Shown piece by piece: positions 27,043 through 35,625 of a stretch of DNA of 64,000 nucleotides. Both the position numbers and the translations under genes were made by a program. The stretch is from Verrucomicrobiota bacterium (lineage in GTDB: Bacteria > Verrucomicrobiota > Verrucomicrobiia > Verrucomicrobiales > Akkermansiaceae), in the NCBI GenBank assembly GCA_030835305.1, contig JAURPJ010000071.1:1-64000 (forward strand), written 5' to 3'. The stretch's first letter is position 1, and each line of letters starts with the position of its first letter. The notes under the pieces were generated by a model, which did not search any database, had not been told where the DNA came from, and was given only the letters and a program-made list of their open reading frames with translations.

Positions 27043-27366
27043 TCACTTTGAAAAAACGAACCTTGAAAGCACCAACAGGAGGGCAAGGTGAATGATCCCC
27101 AAAGCAAAGAGACCGACGAACCACTGTCCGAACACCTCGGACGGCCCTCTTGAAATTCCAAAAATCTCACGATACCCGGCAATCACGTCGCGGGTCCAAA
27201 GGTGGAAGTAGGCAAACTCCTAACCGGAAGCAAGCCCGACCGTCCGAACCCAGTCAAGTCTACCCCGGGAAATCCAGAATACCGCTGCAAGTCGAAGGAG
27301 GATGAAAAACGACCACGATGGCATGTAGTGATTGAAGGTGCACTGTGAGCACCCCAGCAATTCCAT
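27043..27366 (-). pseudogene. small membrane protein frame broken by an amber codon
   Basis: Read on the minus strand from the ATG at 27364-27366, this gives 107 codons with a single in-frame TAG at 27220-27222 (codon 49). Both halves read as one protein: SFFILLRLAAVFWIS before the stop, then FAYFHLWTRDVIAGYREIFG and a strong membrane segment, WFVGLFALGIIHLALLLVLS, ending FVFSK. The consistent frame and two or three hydrophobic segments suggest a recently lost gene or 3' fragment rather than chance. I do not recognise the family. It lies 30 bases downstream of the Gfo/Idh/MocA gene, on the same strand. Confidence 0.5.
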
Positions 27367-27396
27367 CACGTCGAGTCCGAATGGAATGGCATGACA

Positions 27397-28809
27397 TCAA
27401 GCCAGCTTATAATGCCCGGCCCATTCCTTTCTCGGAGCAGGTCCGGCAAGAAGCGCATTGGCCGTTTCGTTGCCAACGAACTTTTGCGTCCTTCGATCGA
27501 ACTCGAGATCAACATTGAGATACTCCGCAATCATGCCGAGATTCAAAACCTGGGTGAGGGCTCCCGCGACACTGAAGGGAGATTCGGTTTTCCCATTGCC
27601 CATGCAGGCCTGGGTGAAGGATTCCATATGATCGTTCTGCGGCCCCTTGTTGTTAAGTGCCTCCTTGAGATTCTCGTGTGAGTTGGCCGAGATTAGCTTG
27701 GACGACCCGCCGTGGGAATTGCGATGAACAAGGTAGTCGCCCTGCTTGCGGTGCAGGAGAGTTCCGGCCCCACCCAGGTTGGGAGCTTTCTTGTCACCGA
27801 GGTATTTCTTGTCGACCGGCGGCGCGTAGTCCCCTCCGGCTTTCCAAACAAGATGCACCGTGGGCTTGTTCTCACCGCGTGACGGGAAGTCCAACTCGAT
27901 ATGCGAGCTGAGCGGAAAGCTGATTTTGTTGTAGTCACCGAGAGCCTTGGGCGAGATTTTGGTGGGTAGGCCTAGGTCAAGATAGTGGTGAATGAAGTCG
28001 ATGATGTGACATCCCCAATCTCCGAACATCCCTCCACCATAAAGATGAAAGCCCCGCCAGTCGAAGGGATGAAACATGGAGCTAAAGTCCTTCATCTCCT
28101 GGGGGCCGCACCAAAGGTCCCACGTCTTAAGTGACTCCGGAATGGGCTGGGACTTGGGATATCCCTTAATCCGCTTGTTCTTGTCCATGAACCAGAGCGA
28201 GGGACTCTTCCAGGCATCGACCTGCACGATGTCATTGACGACGCCACCGGCGAGCATGCGCTTGAATTGTTCGGAACCTCCCGAGGTATGACCCTGATTG
28301 CCCATTTGGGTGACGACCTTGAACTTCTTTTCACCCCGCATCAGGATGGCGGCTTCCTCAAAGGTATGGGTCAGTGGTTTTTCCACGTAAACATGCTTGC
28401 CCAGCGACATGGCCTGGATGGCCGCAGTGAAGTGAGTGTGATCCGGAGTCCCCACTGACACGGCATCGATATCGCCCTCCATCGTGTCAAACATCTCGCG
28501 GAAATCGTGGAAGAGCTTGGCATCGGGATTCCCTTTGATCGTTTTGGCAGCGCGCTGGTGATCGACATCACAAATGGCTACCGGTTTGGCATTCCCCTTC
28601 CGGCAAATCCCCGAAACCACCGAGGCTCCCCTGCCCCCTGCTCCAATGCAGCCCAGATTGATTCGCTGGCTCGGTGGCTTCTGGGGATTATTCTGGGCCC
28701 GCGCGCTCGTGAGATATGCGGGGATAAATGTGAATCCAAAGGCCGAGGAAGTGGCCCCGGTCAGGAATTTGCGGCGGGTGGGCTTGGAAGTGGAACTGTT
28801 GTCGCTCAT
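27397..28809 (-). CDS. Tat-exported Gfo/Idh/MocA-family oxidoreductase
   Basis: I take the ATG at 28807-28809 (MSDNSSTSKPTRRKFLTG), which places the twin-arginine motif properly and clears the upstream gene; the frame could extend 15 codons further. The product is 470 residues. A Rossmann dinucleotide site (NLGCIGAGGRGASVV) follows the Tat signal, then CDVDHQRA, VSVGTPDHTH and the family's catalytic VYVEKPLTHT block. The C-terminal alpha/beta domain contains FDWRGFHLYGGGMFGDWGCH. Exported members carry tightly bound NAD and interconvert hydroxyl and keto groups on sugars. It lies 16 bases after the sialidase gene, so the two are likely one operon. It may supply keto-sugar intermediates for the DUF1080-type enzymes. 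Confidence 0.9.
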   Translation of the reverse strand: MSDNSSTSKPTRRKFLTGATSSAFGFTFIPAYLTSARAQNNPQKPPSQRINLGCIGAGGRGASVVSGICRKGNAKPVAICDVDHQRAAKTIKGNPDAKLFHDFREMFDTMEGDIDAVSVGTPDHTHFTAAIQAMSLGKHVYVEKPLTHTFEEAAILMRGEKKFKVVTQMGNQGHTSGGSEQFKRMLAGGVVNDIVQVDAWKSPSLWFMDKNKRIKGYPKSQPIPESLKTWDLWCGPQEMKDFSSMFHPFDWRGFHLYGGGMFGDWGCHIIDFIHHYLDLGLPTKISPKALGDYNKISFPLSSHIELDFPSRGENKPTVHLVWKAGGDYAPPVDKKYLGDKKAPNLGGAGTLLHRKQGDYLVHRNSHGGSSKLISANSHENLKEALNNKGPQNDHMESFTQACMGNGKTESPFSVAGALTQVLNLGMIAEYLNVDLEFDRRTQKFVGNETANALLAGPAPRKEWAGHYKLA

Positions 28810-28825
28810 GGTCGTGTTTTTGTTT

Positions 28826-29962
28826 TTAAAGTTTAGCGGGATCAAGGATGACATGCTTGATCCCTTCCCGGTGGTAGGTGTAAGTGATGTGGATCATGCG
28901 GTCCTTGGTTTGAATGACGGCGGGATAGGAATACTCGACGGAGCGATCCGGATTTTCAGATTTTGGAGTTCGTTCGAGTGTCACGACCGGCTTCCAGTCC
29001 TTTCCATTTTTAGAAATGGAGACATTCAACATACGACGTCCAGGGATTTTCGTATTTCGAGTGGTGTGATTGTAGACGATGAGATGACGACCATCGGCCA
29101 GGGTCACCGCATCAGTTCCGGCGCTGGGGTTGGGAAGATTCGATGCGGTCATCTCGCTCCAGGTCTTTCCCTGGTCTTTCGACCTGGCCTGCGTGACGAC
29201 ATTCTGACGACTGCGGCAGAGGATCTGAAAATCGCCGTTCTTGTGGGTTAGGATGCTCGGCTGAATGGCGTCAAATTCAATCCCGTCATTGATGGGGCCG
29301 ATTACCTCCCAAGTCTTGCCCAGATCGCGGGTGATTTCAAAATGAACACGCCATTTGTCGTTCCCCAAGTTAACGTCCAGTTCGGAGCTCGAAGGACAAA
29401 CGATGGCACCGTCGGGGAGTTGAATGGGCTTGTTTTTGACCGGTCCAAGAAGATGTCTAATCGCTTCGTGCTCGCCCAGCTTGGTGGGCCACGACCAGGT
29501 TTTGCCATGGTCATTGGAAGTCGTCAGCATCCCCCACCAGGTGCTGGGGCTAGGGCCAACTTTGTAGAAAAGGAGAAGCGGGCCATCCTTCGGCTGAAAC
29601 AACACCGGGTTCCAACAAGGATAACGTTTGGTGCTGGATTGCACTCCATTGACCACTTCAACCGGAGCGCTCCATTTGCCATCCGAATGGCGGGACACCC
29701 GGATACCAACGTCCTTGTGTTTCTCGTGACTCCCTCCAAACCAAGCTGCCACCAACCCCTCCGGAGTTTCCTCAATGGTGGAGGCATGACAGGATCTCGT
29801 CGGCTTCTTCGCAAGATCGAAGATCTGCTGCGATTTGATCACGCTCCCCTCACCTTCCCGAAGCACAGGTGGAAAATCCACTTCAGCGGACAAGGCGGAG
29901 ATCATCGCGGAAACGCTCATCGAAAGGACCAGTGTGTAAATTGATTTCATCGGGCGACTCAA
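28826..29962 (-). CDS. secreted sialidase-like BNR-repeat protein
   Basis: 378 residues. The ATG at 29962 begins MSRPMKSIYTLV, and the fifth residue is an alternative start; both give a signal peptide ending SALSA. Asp-box repeats S-x-D-x-G-K-T-W mark the propeller blades: SNDHGKTWSW, TRDLGKTWEV, SKDQGKTWSE and a looser SKNGKDWKP. PTRSCHASTIEETPEGLVAAWFGG is the family's N-terminal arginine region. Bacterial members cleave terminal sialic acids or act on related sugars (some are rhamnosidases or lyases), so the substrate is open. It is first in a two-gene unit with the oxidoreductase. Confidence 0.85.
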   Translation of the reverse strand: MSRPMKSIYTLVLSMSVSAMISALSAEVDFPPVLREGEGSVIKSQQIFDLAKKPTRSCHASTIEETPEGLVAAWFGGSHEKHKDVGIRVSRHSDGKWSAPVEVVNGVQSSTKRYPCWNPVLFQPKDGPLLLFYKVGPSPSTWWGMLTTSNDHGKTWSWPTKLGEHEAIRHLLGPVKNKPIQLPDGAIVCPSSSELDVNLGNDKWRVHFEITRDLGKTWEVIGPINDGIEFDAIQPSILTHKNGDFQILCRSRQNVVTQARSKDQGKTWSEMTASNLPNPSAGTDAVTLADGRHLIVYNHTTRNTKIPGRRMLNVSISKNGKDWKPVVTLERTPKSENPDRSVEYSYPAVIQTKDRMIHITYTYHREGIKHVILDPAKL

Positions 29963-30028
29963 GGTTGATGTGCCGTTGAGCCTCGAGCAAGAAACAAACA
30001 GCGCAGGATTCTATCGTCCATTTCCAGA

Positions 30029-30250
30029 TCACTTCTCTCCGATGCAGCAGAGAAACTTGTTCGAACGGATCAAAAGTCGTCCACCGACCGTGGCAGGACT
30101 CGCATTGAAAACTCCCCTGCTATTCTCCAGTTTGGCGCTGCCAACCACTTCAAATTTGGGACCGGCTTTAACAATCACGGCCTTGCGATCACGACCCAGA
30201 TAGAGGATCTCGTCGCCTACTAACAAGGAAGAGGAATAGACTTGTCCGGG
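30029..30250 (-). pseudogene. C-terminal remnant of a PQQ-like beta-propeller protein
   Basis: The last 73 codons before the TGA at 30029-30031 follow the end of PVC PQQ-like propellers closely: VYSSSLLVGDEILYLG, AVIVKAGPKFEVVGSA, NASPATVGGRLLIRS and the closing LCCIGEK. Upstream of about 30250 the frame stays open but the sequence is the antisense of a different remnant, so the rest of the gene has been deleted. There is no start or signal peptide. It is clearly non-functional as a propeller, because a single blade remains. Confidence 0.65.
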
Positions 30251-30294
30251 ACCGGGCTGCACAGATTCTTCATAGGCAAAGTCACCGCTCTGCT

Positions 30295-30729
30295 GGCTCG
30301 ATCGCGACAGTGGTTGAACAAACACCTCCTGAGATCGAAATCGAAATCGTCTTTGCGATGTGGGGCGAACAGAACCGCCTTCGCCCTGCCAGCCCACAAA
30401 ACCCCAACAGAGAAAACTCCCTCGCAACCAAACTGGAGCAGCTCGACTGGGCTACTCGAAACGCGCCGGGGATCCGATCGAAACTCTATGCTGTGGACGA
30501 TGGCTACCCCCATAATAGTGCCCGCATCGCCGCCGAAATCACAGCATCCCATCCCTTGGGCGATCACGTTCTCGTGCTATCCCTCGCGGACGCGCTCCCC
30601 TCCGATGCGCCCCCGCTCAGCAAACTTCAGTCGGCCGACGACTCGCGCAAAGGAGGCGCCATCATCCTCGGAGCAATGACCATCATCGAAGAAGGGTCCG
30701 GCGCCGTCATTTACACTGACACCGAATGA
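30295..30729 (+). pseudogene. N-terminal remnant of a glycosyltransferase-like protein
   Basis: An open frame (GTG possible at 30310) encodes about 140 residues: VEQTPPEIEIEIVFAMWGEQ, a middle KLEQLDWATRNAPGI, then SKLYAVDDGYPHNSARIA, LGDHVLVLSLADALPSDAP, RKGGAIILGAMTIIEEG and VIYTDTE before a TGA. The KLYAVDDG and VIYTD strands resemble the nucleotide-sugar-binding half of GT-A family 2 enzymes, the latter at the D-x-D position. The chain ends exactly there, so the catalytic half is missing. It is back-to-back with the PQQ remnant; the join lies around 30250-30295. The family assignment rests on motif appearance only. Confidence 0.45.
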
Positions 30730-31059
30730 GTGCTGCGGAAAAATTTCATCCCAAGCAAGGCACGACCGCGGGGGCTCGCCGAAACCGAGTGACTCGGGAT
30801 CAACGCAGCTTGATTTGGAAGGCCTCGCAGCCCGCCAAGGCTTCTTTTCTAATCAGTCGGCGCAGCCACAATTCTTCATCCCCTCAAATCTGAAACACTC
30901 GTTGGGCGGTTTTTCAGACGGCCTCTCAGTGAAGAAATCCACTAAACGAATGAAATTATAAAATTAAGATCACCAAAGACAGGACTCGAAAAAAAACTTT
31001 CAAGAACAAAGATCAAAAACAGCCTTGGCACAGCACCCTCAGGAACAGACCCTTTCCCA
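30730..31059. other. intergenic, nothing recognised
   Basis: About 330 bases separate the glycosyltransferase remnant from the sulfatase operon. I see no frame with a start plus signal peptide and no strong hairpin. The 80 bases before the sulfatase GTG are AT-rich (ATGAAATTATAAAATTAAG near 30951-30969), as expected for a promoter, with a TATAAA-like box at about 30957-30962; no clear -35 partner could be chosen. Confidence 0.4.
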
Positions 31060-32463
31060 GTGAAAGCCTGTCTCGCACTATTCATTCTTCGACTCTCACT
31101 CTTGGCGGCTGAAAAACCCAACCTCATTGTAATCATGACCGATGACATGGGCTACGCCGACGTCGGCTTCAATGGCTGCAAGGACATCCCGACTCCGCAC
31201 ATCGATTCCATTGCCGCCAACGGAGTCAAGTTCACTTCAGGCTATGTCGCCTACCCGGTCTGCGGACCCAGTCGCGCCGCCTTCATAACCGGTCGCTACG
31301 GCCAGCGCTTTGGGTTTGAACGCAATCCCCAATACCGTACTCAAGATGAAAACATGGGCCTTCCCTTCAGCGAAGAAACCATCGCGAACGTCCTCGGCAA
31401 AGTCGGTTACCACTCCGGCGTCATCGGTAAATGGCACATTGGCGCGACCCAAAAGCACCACCCTCTCAACAGGGGCTTTCGGGAATTCTACGGACACCTC
31501 GGCGGTGGACATCAATACTTCCCCAAAGAACTCACCATCAAGGACAGCGATACCGCTGAAAACGAATCTCAAAGTTATCGTACCTGGATTCTCAGGAATC
31601 ACGAACCGGTTGCCCCTCGCAAGTATCTCACCACCGAATTCTCAGATGAAGCAGTCAGCTTCATCGAACGAAACTCAGCCAAGCCCTTCTTCCTTTTTCT
31701 TTCTTACAATGCCCCCCACGCTCCCCTGCAGGCACCCGGGGAATATCTCAAACGCTTCCCGCACATCGAAAAGAAGCAGCGCAAAATTTACGCCGCCATG
31801 GTGAGCGCTATCGATGACGGCGTCGGTCGCGTCCTCAAAACCCTCCGCGAAAAAGAAATCGAGAAAGACACCCTCGTGGTTTTCCTCTCCGACAACGGTG
31901 GCCCTACCACCAAGAACGGATCCAACAACGCTCCCCTTCGCGGTGGCAAAGGCGATGCCTGGGAAGGGGGGTGGCGCGTCCCCTTCGCGATGCAATGGCC
32001 GGGCGGATTGCCAAAAGGAAAAACCTACTCCCATCCTGTCATATCGCTCGATATCATGACTACCATCGTCGCCCTTACCAAAGCACCCGTCGCCAAGGAA
32101 CGTCCGCTCGATGGCGTCAACCTCATTCCCTTCGTTAGCGGAAAAAAGAAGGGACCGCCGCACCAGGGCATCTTTCTTCGCAAGTTCGATTCCGAAGCCA
32201 CCGCTGTTCGAAGTGGGGAGCACAAACTCGTAACTTATGAAAATAAGGGCTACACCGGACTCTTCGATCTCACCGAAGACATCAGTGAGTCCAAAAACAT
32301 CCGCGACCAGTCACCAGAAGACGTTGCCCGCTTGAAGTCACTTTGGAAAGATTGGAACAAGTCCAACATAGATCCCGTTTTCAAGGGCCTGATTCATACG
32401 CCCGCCTGGCAAAAGAAGCGGGATCAAGCCGCCCGCAAAAAAGCCGAAGCCGAAAACAAGTAA
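31060..32463 (+). CDS. secreted sulfatase (Cys type), first of a tandem pair
   Basis: 467 residues from a GTG start at 31060, the only in-frame start giving the signal peptide MKACLALFILRLSLLAAE. Sulfatase landmarks are complete: VIMTDDMGY with the metal Asp pair (28-29), CGPSR with Cys68 for formylglycine, TGRYGQRFG, VIGKWHIG, FLSYNAPHAPLQ and FLSDNGGP. The C-terminus ends in a Lys/Ala-rich tail. These enzymes hydrolyse sulfate esters of polysaccharides. A second sulfatase follows after 13 bases, so the pair is surely co-transcribed and probably works on consecutive linkages or different sulfate positions of the same glycan. Confidence 0.92.
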   Translation: MKACLALFILRLSLLAAEKPNLIVIMTDDMGYADVGFNGCKDIPTPHIDSIAANGVKFTSGYVAYPVCGPSRAAFITGRYGQRFGFERNPQYRTQDENMGLPFSEETIANVLGKVGYHSGVIGKWHIGATQKHHPLNRGFREFYGHLGGGHQYFPKELTIKDSDTAENESQSYRTWILRNHEPVAPRKYLTTEFSDEAVSFIERNSAKPFFLFLSYNAPHAPLQAPGEYLKRFPHIEKKQRKIYAAMVSAIDDGVGRVLKTLREKEIEKDTLVVFLSDNGGPTTKNGSNNAPLRGGKGDAWEGGWRVPFAMQWPGGLPKGKTYSHPVISLDIMTTIVALTKAPVAKERPLDGVNLIPFVSGKKKGPPHQGIFLRKFDSEATAVRSGEHKLVTYENKGYTGLFDLTEDISESKNIRDQSPEDVARLKSLWKDWNKSNIDPVFKGLIHTPAWQKKRDQAARKKAEAENK

Positions 32464-32476
32464 TCTCTTTCCACTC

Positions 32477-33895
32477 ATGAAACGCAGCATCTTCATCCTC
32501 GTTCTCGCTCTCTTCTCAACCGCCTTTGCCGGCGAGAAGAAACCCAACATCATCTACCTCATGCTCGATGAGTGGGGCTACTTTGAGTCCGGGCACATGG
32601 GCAATCCCGATCTCATCACTCCAAATATCGACCGCTTCGCCAGTGAAGGCATGCGCTTCACCAACGCCTACGCCGGAGCCCCGGTCTGCGGCCCGACCCG
32701 CTGTGTGCTACTCACCGGTCTGCACTCGGGGCACACCTCGATGAGAGCCAACAGTGGCTCGGCTCCGATCCGCGCCGATGAAACCACCCTCACCAACATG
32801 CTCAAAACACAGGGTTACGCCACCGGCGGCTTCGGCAAGTGGGGCATCGGCGGTCGCGGCACCAGTGGGGTTCCCGAGAAGCATGGCTTCGACGAATTTT
32901 TCGGCTACTACGACCAGGTCCACGCACACACCTTCTATCCCCAATACCTCATTCGAAACAGCGAGGAAGTTCCTCTCGAAGGCAACACGGGTAAAACTTT
33001 CTACGAAGGCAAAACCCACGCTCAAACCGAAATCTTCAAGGAGTCAGTGAAATTCATCAAAAAAAAGCACGACAAACCTTTCTTCTGTTACCTTCCTTGG
33101 ACTCCGCCCCACGGCCTTTGGGGCATCGACATGGATGATCCCTCCTGGCAGCTTTTCAAAGACAAGCCCTGGATCGCCGGACAACGCACCGATCGCGACG
33201 CCCGTGTTTACGCAGCCTTCATGCACATGGTCGACCGCCAACTTGGTGAAATCATGACACTCCTCAAAGAGCTCAAGATCGATGACAATACCATCATCTT
33301 TCTCTGCGGTGATAACGGCGGACAGGCTTACTTCAAAACTCCCGATCGTCCCCACGGATTCTTCGGCCCCAACTTCAACCGCAAGACCGGCAAACGTTAT
33401 CGTGCGGGCAAGGGATCACTTTATGAAGGAGGCCTCAAAGTCCCCTTCCTCGTTCGCTGGCCTGCAAAAATTAAAGCCGGTTCCGTCACCGATCACCTCT
33501 GTTACTTTCCCGACATCATGCCGACCCTCGCCGGGCTCTCCGGAGCAAAGTCGCCCAAAACCGACGGGCTTTCCCTCCTGCCAACACTTACAGGCGAAGG
33601 CGAACAGAAACAACACGACCACCTCTACTGGGAATACCTTGGCCAGACCGCCGTCCGCATGAAAAACTGGAAAGCCTACAAAGCCAAAAAGGGCGGTTGG
33701 CAGCTCTTCGACCTCTATAAGGACATCGAAGAGAACGAAGATCTCGCCAAAGAGAAGCCGGAAATCCTCGAGCAACTTGTTGCTCTCGCCGTGTCCTCCC
33801 ACCAACCGATCAAGCCTGGAAAGATCTACCGACGCGACCTCATCGAAAAAGATCGCAAACAAGCACCCCACGGCAGGAATCAGAAAAGGAAGTAA
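32477..33895 (+). CDS. secreted sulfatase (Cys type), second of a tandem pair
   Basis: 472 residues with a signal peptide (1-19). CGPTR at 71-75 is the formylglycine site. The N-terminal metal motif reads MLDEWGY, with Asp31-Glu32 instead of the usual Asp-Asp, an uncommon conservative change at a calcium ligand. Further landmarks: FGKWGIGGRG (Trp-Gly where most have Trp-His), CYLPWTPPHG, FLCGDNGG, and a basic C-terminal tail. The His missing after GKW and the Glu substitution make it a divergent member, perhaps with altered substrate or reduced activity. It follows the first sulfatase with 13 bases between. Confidence 0.88.
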   Translation: MKRSIFILVLALFSTAFAGEKKPNIIYLMLDEWGYFESGHMGNPDLITPNIDRFASEGMRFTNAYAGAPVCGPTRCVLLTGLHSGHTSMRANSGSAPIRADETTLTNMLKTQGYATGGFGKWGIGGRGTSGVPEKHGFDEFFGYYDQVHAHTFYPQYLIRNSEEVPLEGNTGKTFYEGKTHAQTEIFKESVKFIKKKHDKPFFCYLPWTPPHGLWGIDMDDPSWQLFKDKPWIAGQRTDRDARVYAAFMHMVDRQLGEIMTLLKELKIDDNTIIFLCGDNGGQAYFKTPDRPHGFFGPNFNRKTGKRYRAGKGSLYEGGLKVPFLVRWPAKIKAGSVTDHLCYFPDIMPTLAGLSGAKSPKTDGLSLLPTLTGEGEQKQHDHLYWEYLGQTAVRMKNWKAYKAKKGGWQLFDLYKDIEENEDLAKEKPEILEQLVALAVSSHQPIKPGKIYRRDLIEKDRKQAPHGRNQKRK

Positions 33896-33897
33896 TA

Positions 33898-34179
33898 TCA
33901 CCCATACAGGAAAGCCTGCAGATTCTGGCAGACCACCCCCCCAATCGCCGCTCGACCGAGGAGTTGGTTGGGATCGCGCACGATGAGCTCAAGTGCGTGG
34001 CTTACTTCAAGGTCAGCTCGGAGCCCCAGGGACCATCCTTTAATGTCACCGCTCTGGTTCACGAAGCCTACCTCCGGCTGGAGGGCGACGAAAGAATCAC
34101 CTTTCTTCGTGACTCCTGTGGAACCGACGAGGACCTGCTCGGACAAGTGAAAGCTCTCCTCGATGCACACAACGAGTAA
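33898..34179 (+). pseudogene. fusion scar of an ECF sigma factor and a Ser/Thr kinase N-terminus
   Basis: An open frame of about 93 codons ends at a TAA (34177-34179). Its first two thirds match the start of PVC-type ECF sigma factors: ILADHPPNRRSTEELVGIAHDELKCVA, then FNVTALVHEAYLRLEGDE. It then switches directly to FLRDSCGTDEDLLGQVKALLDAHNE, the short N-terminal helix of the serine/threonine kinases that in PVC genomes are usually encoded right after such sigma genes. Sigma domains 2 and 4 and the kinase domain are all gone. The simplest explanation is one large in-frame deletion across an ECF-kinase gene pair. It begins just after the sulfatase stop and has no good start codon. Confidence 0.7.
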
Positions 34180-34221
34180 CATGATCGCTTTGATTCCCTC
34201 ACCGCCTCGCAGCCAAGCGCA

Positions 34222-35625
34222 TCATATCACCAAATCCTTCCAAATATTCCCATGGACATCGGTGAGGCGGACGTTCCGGCCCGCGTAGAGATAAGTCAGT
34301 TTCTCATGATCGAGTCCCAGCTGGTGAAGAACCGTGGCCCAGAGGTCGTAAACCGAAGTGGGATTCTGAATAGCGTGGTAGCCGAGGTCATCAGTCGCGC
34401 CATAAACCGAGCCCCCCTTGAATCCTCCACCTGCGAGCCAAACTGAAAAACCATAAGGGTTGTGATCCCGACCATCGCTGCCCTGGGAGAACGGGGTTCG
34501 ACCGAATTCTCCTCCCCAAATCACAATCGTCTCATCGAGCAGACCCCGTTGTTTGAGATCGCGAAGGAGCGCCGCGATGGGCTGGTCGATTTGCCGTGCC
34601 ATAGCGCCGTGACCTTTTTCAATCGCGCCGTGTTGGTCCCAGGGATTGGCGGCCCCTCCCGCTCCAATGTTGGCGGTGAGGCAACTCAGCTCAACAAACC
34701 GAACTCCCTTCTCCACCAGTCGGCGGGCAAGGAGAGCCTGACGGGCATAGTGCGCGGTGTTTCCATCTGTGCTATTGAGTCCATACATCTCCTTGGTCGC
34801 TTCGGTCTCACCGTCGAGGTCGGTTACCTCCGGAACAGCCGATTGCATGAGCGAAGCCGTTTCGTAATTTCGCACCGCCGCTTCGACCTTCTTGTCCTGG
34901 TCCGTGAAATCGGCAAAATGATCATCAAGCGAGCGAATGAAGTCGAGCCGCTTGCGCTGGATCATTCGATCCTCTTGCGGAAGCACGTGAGGCACCGGCT
35001 CCCTGCCGTCGGCCTTAATGATGGAGGCCTGATGATGACCGGGTAAAAAACCATTATTATACATGCCCACTCCTCCGTGCGGGGGAACGGCATTGCCACT
35101 TTGCAGAACCACGAACGCCGGCAAATTCCGGTTCCCGCTCCCCAAGCCGTAACTCACCCACGCCCCGGCACTGGGATGCCCCATGAAAGGAAATCCAGTG
35201 TGGAAGGCATAATTCCCCTGCGAATGCTCGTTCACTTTCGATGTCATCGAGCGGACCACTGCGAGATCATCAGCGCAGTGCTTCTGGATCTCGGGAAACA
35301 TCGAGCTGATCTCGAGCCCGCTCTGACCACACTTCTTAAACTCAAAGGGACTGCCAAATATCTTCCCGTTATTGTTGAACTGCGTTCGCTCCACCTTCAC
35401 TGGCATCGGCTTGCCGTGCATCTCGCGAAGCTTAGGTTTGGGGTCGAAGGAATCGACGTGGGAAACCCCACCCGACATATAGAGAAAAATGACATTCTTC
35501 GCCTTGCCATCCTTCCCGGTAATTTTGGCTCCCGCCTGTTCCGCAAAAAGGCTGGCCAGCGCGATGCTTCCAAAGCCTGTTGAAGTCTGCGCGAGCATGT
35601 CGCGCCGTGTCATGTTACCGAACAT
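34222..35625 (-). CDS. Tat-exported DUF1501 protein
   Basis: 467 residues beginning [19 protein letters not shown], a twin-arginine signal. DUF1501 landmarks run throughout: [20 protein letters not shown], a H-x-x-x-N-Y-A-F-H-T-G block, [37 protein letters not shown], and the C-terminal [11 protein letters not shown] with [18 protein letters not shown]. The family belongs with alkaline-phosphatase-like proteins but has no assigned reaction. Its ATG lies 11 bases inside the upstream DUF1553 gene, so translation is likely coupled. The final [10 protein letters not shown] phrase is a common family ending. Confidence 0.93.
   Translation of the reverse strand: MFGNMTRRDMLAQTSTGFGSIALASLFAEQAGAKITGKDGKAKNVIFLYMSGGVSHVDSFDPKPKLREMHGKPMPVKVERTQFNNNGKIFGSPFEFKKCGQSGLEISSMFPEIQKHCADDLAVVRSMTSKVNEHSQGNYAFHTGFPFMGHPSAGAWVSYGLGSGNRNLPAFVVLQSGNAVPPHGGVGMYNNGFLPGHHQASIIKADGREPVPHVLPQEDRMIQRKRLDFIRSLDDHFADFTDQDKKVEAAVRNYETASLMQSAVPEVTDLDGETEATKEMYGLNSTDGNTAHYARQALLARRLVEKGVRFVELSCLTANIGAGGAANPWDQHGAIEKGHGAMARQIDQPIAALLRDLKQRGLLDETIVIWGGEFGRTPFSQGSDGRDHNPYGFSVWLAGGGFKGGSVYGATDDLGYHAIQNPTSVYDLWATVLHQLGLDHEKLTYLYAGRNVRLTDVHGNIWKDLVI

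Noticed and set aside
31060-33895. idea that the tandem sulfatases arose by recent duplication
   Set aside because: The two differ widely in sequence and in active-site details, so they are old paralogues and not a recent copy.
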